NCBI GenBank assembly: GCA_031257235.1
Contig: JAIRPA010000060.1
Location: forward strand, 1 to 6,701
Length of the DNA stretch: 6,701 bases
Source: Burkholderiales bacterium
GTDB taxonomy: Bacteria > Pseudomonadota > Gammaproteobacteria > Burkholderiales > Casimicrobiaceae
Direction of reading: 5' to 3'
In this document: in pieces, positions 5,350 to 6,701 of the stretch
Layout of the letters: each line of letters begins with the position of its first letter
How positions within the stretch are numbered: the stretch's first letter is position 1
Notes under the pieces: model-generated
What the model saw: the letters and a program-made list of their open reading frames with translations, nothing else
Told to the model about the DNA's origin: nothing
The model's database searches: none
Program-made: the position numbers and the translations under genes

Positions 5350-6236
5350 AACTATCCCATTTATTGGAAACCGCAAAAGACAAAACTCGGTTTACGTCCC
5401 TTGAAGATTATTCAACTTTTTGTGAAAAATACTTGTCTTTTATTTATGATAATCTTCAAGCGGTTATCGTTTCCCAAAATGAAACCCATTATCGTTTTTT
5501 TCAATATAAGAAAGATGGTAACTATAATATTACTCGCCCCATCAACAATGGCTTAATGGTTTCATCGGTTGATTTTATAAATTCTAAAAATATTTTCTTC
5601 TATGCCATTAAACACATCAAAGATATAAAGAACGATACAGGAACAAGAACGACTTTAAATAGATTTATATACACTTGCCAACAATCAATTGGTGCAACAC
5701 TCGACGCACTTCCGGCAGGGAAAAGCAATATTGCTCGAAAGATCAATGGAGATTTATTTGAGCGATTTATTCGACTTATCCTCTCTGAACTTGGGATTGC
5801 GGTTAAAGAAGGAGTTATTCGCGTGCCTGTTGTTGTCAATGAAGAAGAATTGTTTCAAATGGCTTATCAACACGACTTAATTATTGAGCATGGAAGAGAC
5901 TTAAAAGCAATCGGTTCCGTGAAAACATCCAGTAAAGACAGACTAGACAAGATATTTATTGACAAGTTTCTATATAACCGTTTGACCAACAGCGAAACAC
6001 CGCATTTTGCCGTATTTTTGCATGATGTCCAAAGAAAAGGAAAAGCCCCAAAGTTTGGAGTGAATACCACTTTTTTGACCGGTCATTTTAAGGGGTATAC
6101 AATAAAATTGAATCCATTAGACGGTGTCTATTATTGTGATTTACGTCCAGTGATGCGCACGGATGCAATTCTGAAGAAATGTATTAAAACTTTAGATTGC
6201 CTTTTAATAGACGACGTATGGAAGTTTTGTGAATAA
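5346..6236 (+). CDS. Probable type II restriction endonuclease, PD-(D/E)XK-like fold
   Basis: This is a 296-residue protein. ATG 5346 overlaps the methyltransferase TGA, with GAGAGGA at 5331-5337 as ribosome site, so the nuclease is made after and coupled to its antidote. The likely catalytic core is in the second half: helix GDLFERFIRLILSELG (135-150, E139), strand with HDLIIE (176-181, D177), then IGSVKTSSKDRLDKIFIDKF (189-208). S191-V-K193 is followed after 12 residues by D206, similar to the permuted S-x-K-x(12-13)-E site of the Cfr10I/NgoMIV group, where an acid from the next helix replaces the second one of the core. Position beside a beta-class methyltransferase strongly supports the role. 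I do not recognise the exact endonuclease family and cannot give a recognition site. The N-terminal 120 residues have no motif I can name and may bind DNA or dimerise. AT-rich like its partner. Stop is TAA at 6234-6236. Confidence 0.75.
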   Translation: MKLSHLLETAKDKTRFTSLEDYSTFCEKYLSFIYDNLQAVIVSQNETHYRFFQYKKDGNYNITRPINNGLMVSSVDFINSKNIFFYAIKHIKDIKNDTGTRTTLNRFIYTCQQSIGATLDALPAGKSNIARKINGDLFERFIRLILSELGIAVKEGVIRVPVVVNEEELFQMAYQHDLIIEHGRDLKAIGSVKTSSKDRLDKIFIDKFLYNRLTNSETPHFAVFLHDVQRKGKAPKFGVNTTFLTGHFKGYTIKLNPLDGVYYCDLRPVMRTDAILKKCIKTLDCLLIDDVWKFCE

Positions 6237-6282
6237 GGATTCGAGTGTGGATTCTGCGTTTAAGGGATCAGAAGTCAGGGAT

Positions 6283-6338
6283 CAGTAGGGGCGAGGCTTG
6301 CCTCGCCCTCGTGCGCTTTTTAAACCGGATTGCGGGTC
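6283..6338. repeat. Second copy of the GGGCGAGGC/ATTGCGGG composite element
   Basis: Reads as 4077-4131 with one extra G in the GTAGGG run and one G-to-T change after the first hairpin. The shared block joins two distinct hairpin families through the same GTGCGCTTTTTAAACCGG linker, so the two copies descend from one composite and not from independent insertions. Confidence 0.85.
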
Positions 6339-6359
6339 TGCCTGCCTGCGGCAGGTCTG

Positions 6360-6457
6360 CCCGCAATGACGAGGTGAGAGATTGCGGGTTGTTGTTTGAT
6401 TCCGCGTTTTGCGATGATTCCTTTCGGGACGCCGAGGGCGGTGTCCCCCTGATCCCT
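6360..6457. repeat. 90-base repeat unit, copy 2 (98 bases identical to copy 3)
   Basis: Identical to 6604-6701 across the whole visible length, including the trailing CCCTGATCCCT. The period between the two is 244 bases. It ends in GGGACGCCG (6426-6434) pairing with CGGTGTCCC (6439-6447) through one G-T pair. Confidence 0.9.
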
Positions 6458-6468
6458 GATCCCTGACT

Positions 6469-6494
6469 AAAAAAGCCCCCTTTATGAAAGGGGG
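6469..6494 (-). terminator. Intrinsic terminator reading leftward (copy 3)
   Basis: Six A's (6469-6474), G, CCCCCTTT (6476-6483), loop ATG, AAAGGGGG (6487-6494). Same stem, loop and orientation as the copies at 2924 and 3099. On the minus strand the stem is followed by six U's. No minus-strand gene is nearby inside the window. Confidence 0.6.
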
Positions 6495-6547
6495 TGGCAG
6501 GCTTTAGCCTGACGGGGGTTTGCGCTTTTCGTGCGAACACAATTCAC

Positions 6548-6571
6548 CCCTTGTGAAGGGTTTTACTTTTT
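6548..6571 (+). terminator. Possible rightward intrinsic terminator after the restriction-modification operon
   Basis: CCCTT (6548-6552), loop GTG, AAGGG (6556-6560), then TTTTACTTTTT. The stem is only 5 bp but the T-rich tail is long. It is about 310 bases past the endonuclease stop and is the only hairpin-plus-T-run on the + strand in this island. Confidence 0.4.
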
Positions 6572-6603
6572 GCAAAATCTTTAAAACCGGATTGCGGGTC
6601 AAG

Positions 6604-6701
6604 CCCGCAATGACGAGGTGAGAGATTGCGGGTTGTTGTTTGATTCCGCGTTTTGCGATGATTCCTTTCGGGACGCCGAGGGCGGTGTCCCCCTGATCCC
6701 T
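6604..6701. repeat. 90-base repeat unit, copy 3, cut by the window edge
   Basis: Exact match to 6360-6457 up to the last visible base, so the identity may extend further. It is preceded by AAAACCGG and ATTGCGGG (6591-6598), which pairs with CCCGCAAT (6604-6611) over a 5-base loop TCAAG. Confidence 0.9.

Larger units (their letters stand above)
6237..6701. repeat. Repeat island 3, no gene, continuing past the window edge
   Basis: Left to right: TGGATTCTGCG (6247-6257); GGGATCAG-type 7-base repeats (6264-6285); GGGCGAGGC-TT-GCCTCGCCC (6289-6308); ATTGCGGG (6329-6336) with an enlarged loop that holds its own hairpin (6341-6355), closing at CCCGCAAT (6360-6367); the 90-base unit; GATCCCT tandem copies (6451-6464); the leftward terminator and CAGGC-TTTA-GCCTG (6498-6511); a possible rightward terminator (6548-6571); then another ATTGCGGG/CCCGCAAT element and 90-base unit. 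The open frames across it on both strands are translations of repeats. Confidence 0.85.

Noticed and set aside
6245..6540. Open reading frames on both strands over repeat island 3 (and similarly at 2840-3034 and 3174-3377)
   Set aside because: They translate repeats, share no family features and lack ribosome sites; the same DNA is open in several frames.
2837..6701. The repeat islands as a CRISPR array
   Set aside because: Repeats differ in length and order, spacing is irregular and there are no unique spacers of even size.
2837..6701. Insertion sequence or transposon explaining the islands
   Set aside because: No transposase or remnant is visible and the copies show no common terminal inverted repeats or target duplications.

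Overview
The window looks like an accessory region of a Gram-negative proteobacterium, probably gamma- or betaproteobacterial. The evidence is a type VI secretion (T6SS) style pore-forming effector tail with a DUF6708 membrane partner, proteobacterial TA and restriction-modification (R-M) families, and dense palindromic intergenic repeats. I found no cluster of a recognised DNA-uptake sequence, so I cannot name a genus. All convincing genes lie on the + strand.

Layout. (1) Positions 1-2836: the 3' part of a large membrane-inserting toxin gene (5' end outside the window), a DUF6708 membrane protein 16 bases downstream, then a small two-helix membrane protein with a PH-like domain. This is probably an effector with one or two immunity or accessory proteins. 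(2) 2837-3326: a repeat island of hairpins, with two terminators pointing left. (3) 3327-4050: a compact toxin-antitoxin operon with a near-consensus promoter and a putative operator at the transcription start. It encodes a RelB/DinJ-type antitoxin overlapping a PIN-domain (VapC-type) toxin by 4 bases. (4) 4051-4365: a second repeat island and an AT-rich leader. (5) 4366-6236: a two-gene R-M operon, a beta-class DNA methyltransferase overlapping a PD-(D/E)XK-like endonuclease by ATGA. (6) 6237-6701: a third repeat island, running off the window as a duplicated unit of at least 98 identical bases.

How it fits together. Three unrelated poison-plus-antidote systems (effector/immunity, toxin/antitoxin, endonuclease/methyltransferase) stand in a row, and members of the same repeat family lie on both sides of the TA and R-M modules. 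The simplest inference is a cassette-like island in which the repeats serve as homology for gain, loss or swapping of modules. The details most worth checking are an antitoxin that seems to join a RelB/DinJ DNA-binding head to a VapC-partner tail, a methyltransferase with DPRY where DPPY is expected, an endonuclease with an apparently permuted active site, and a repeat family whose hairpin stems covary between copies and one copy of which supplies a gene's stop codon.
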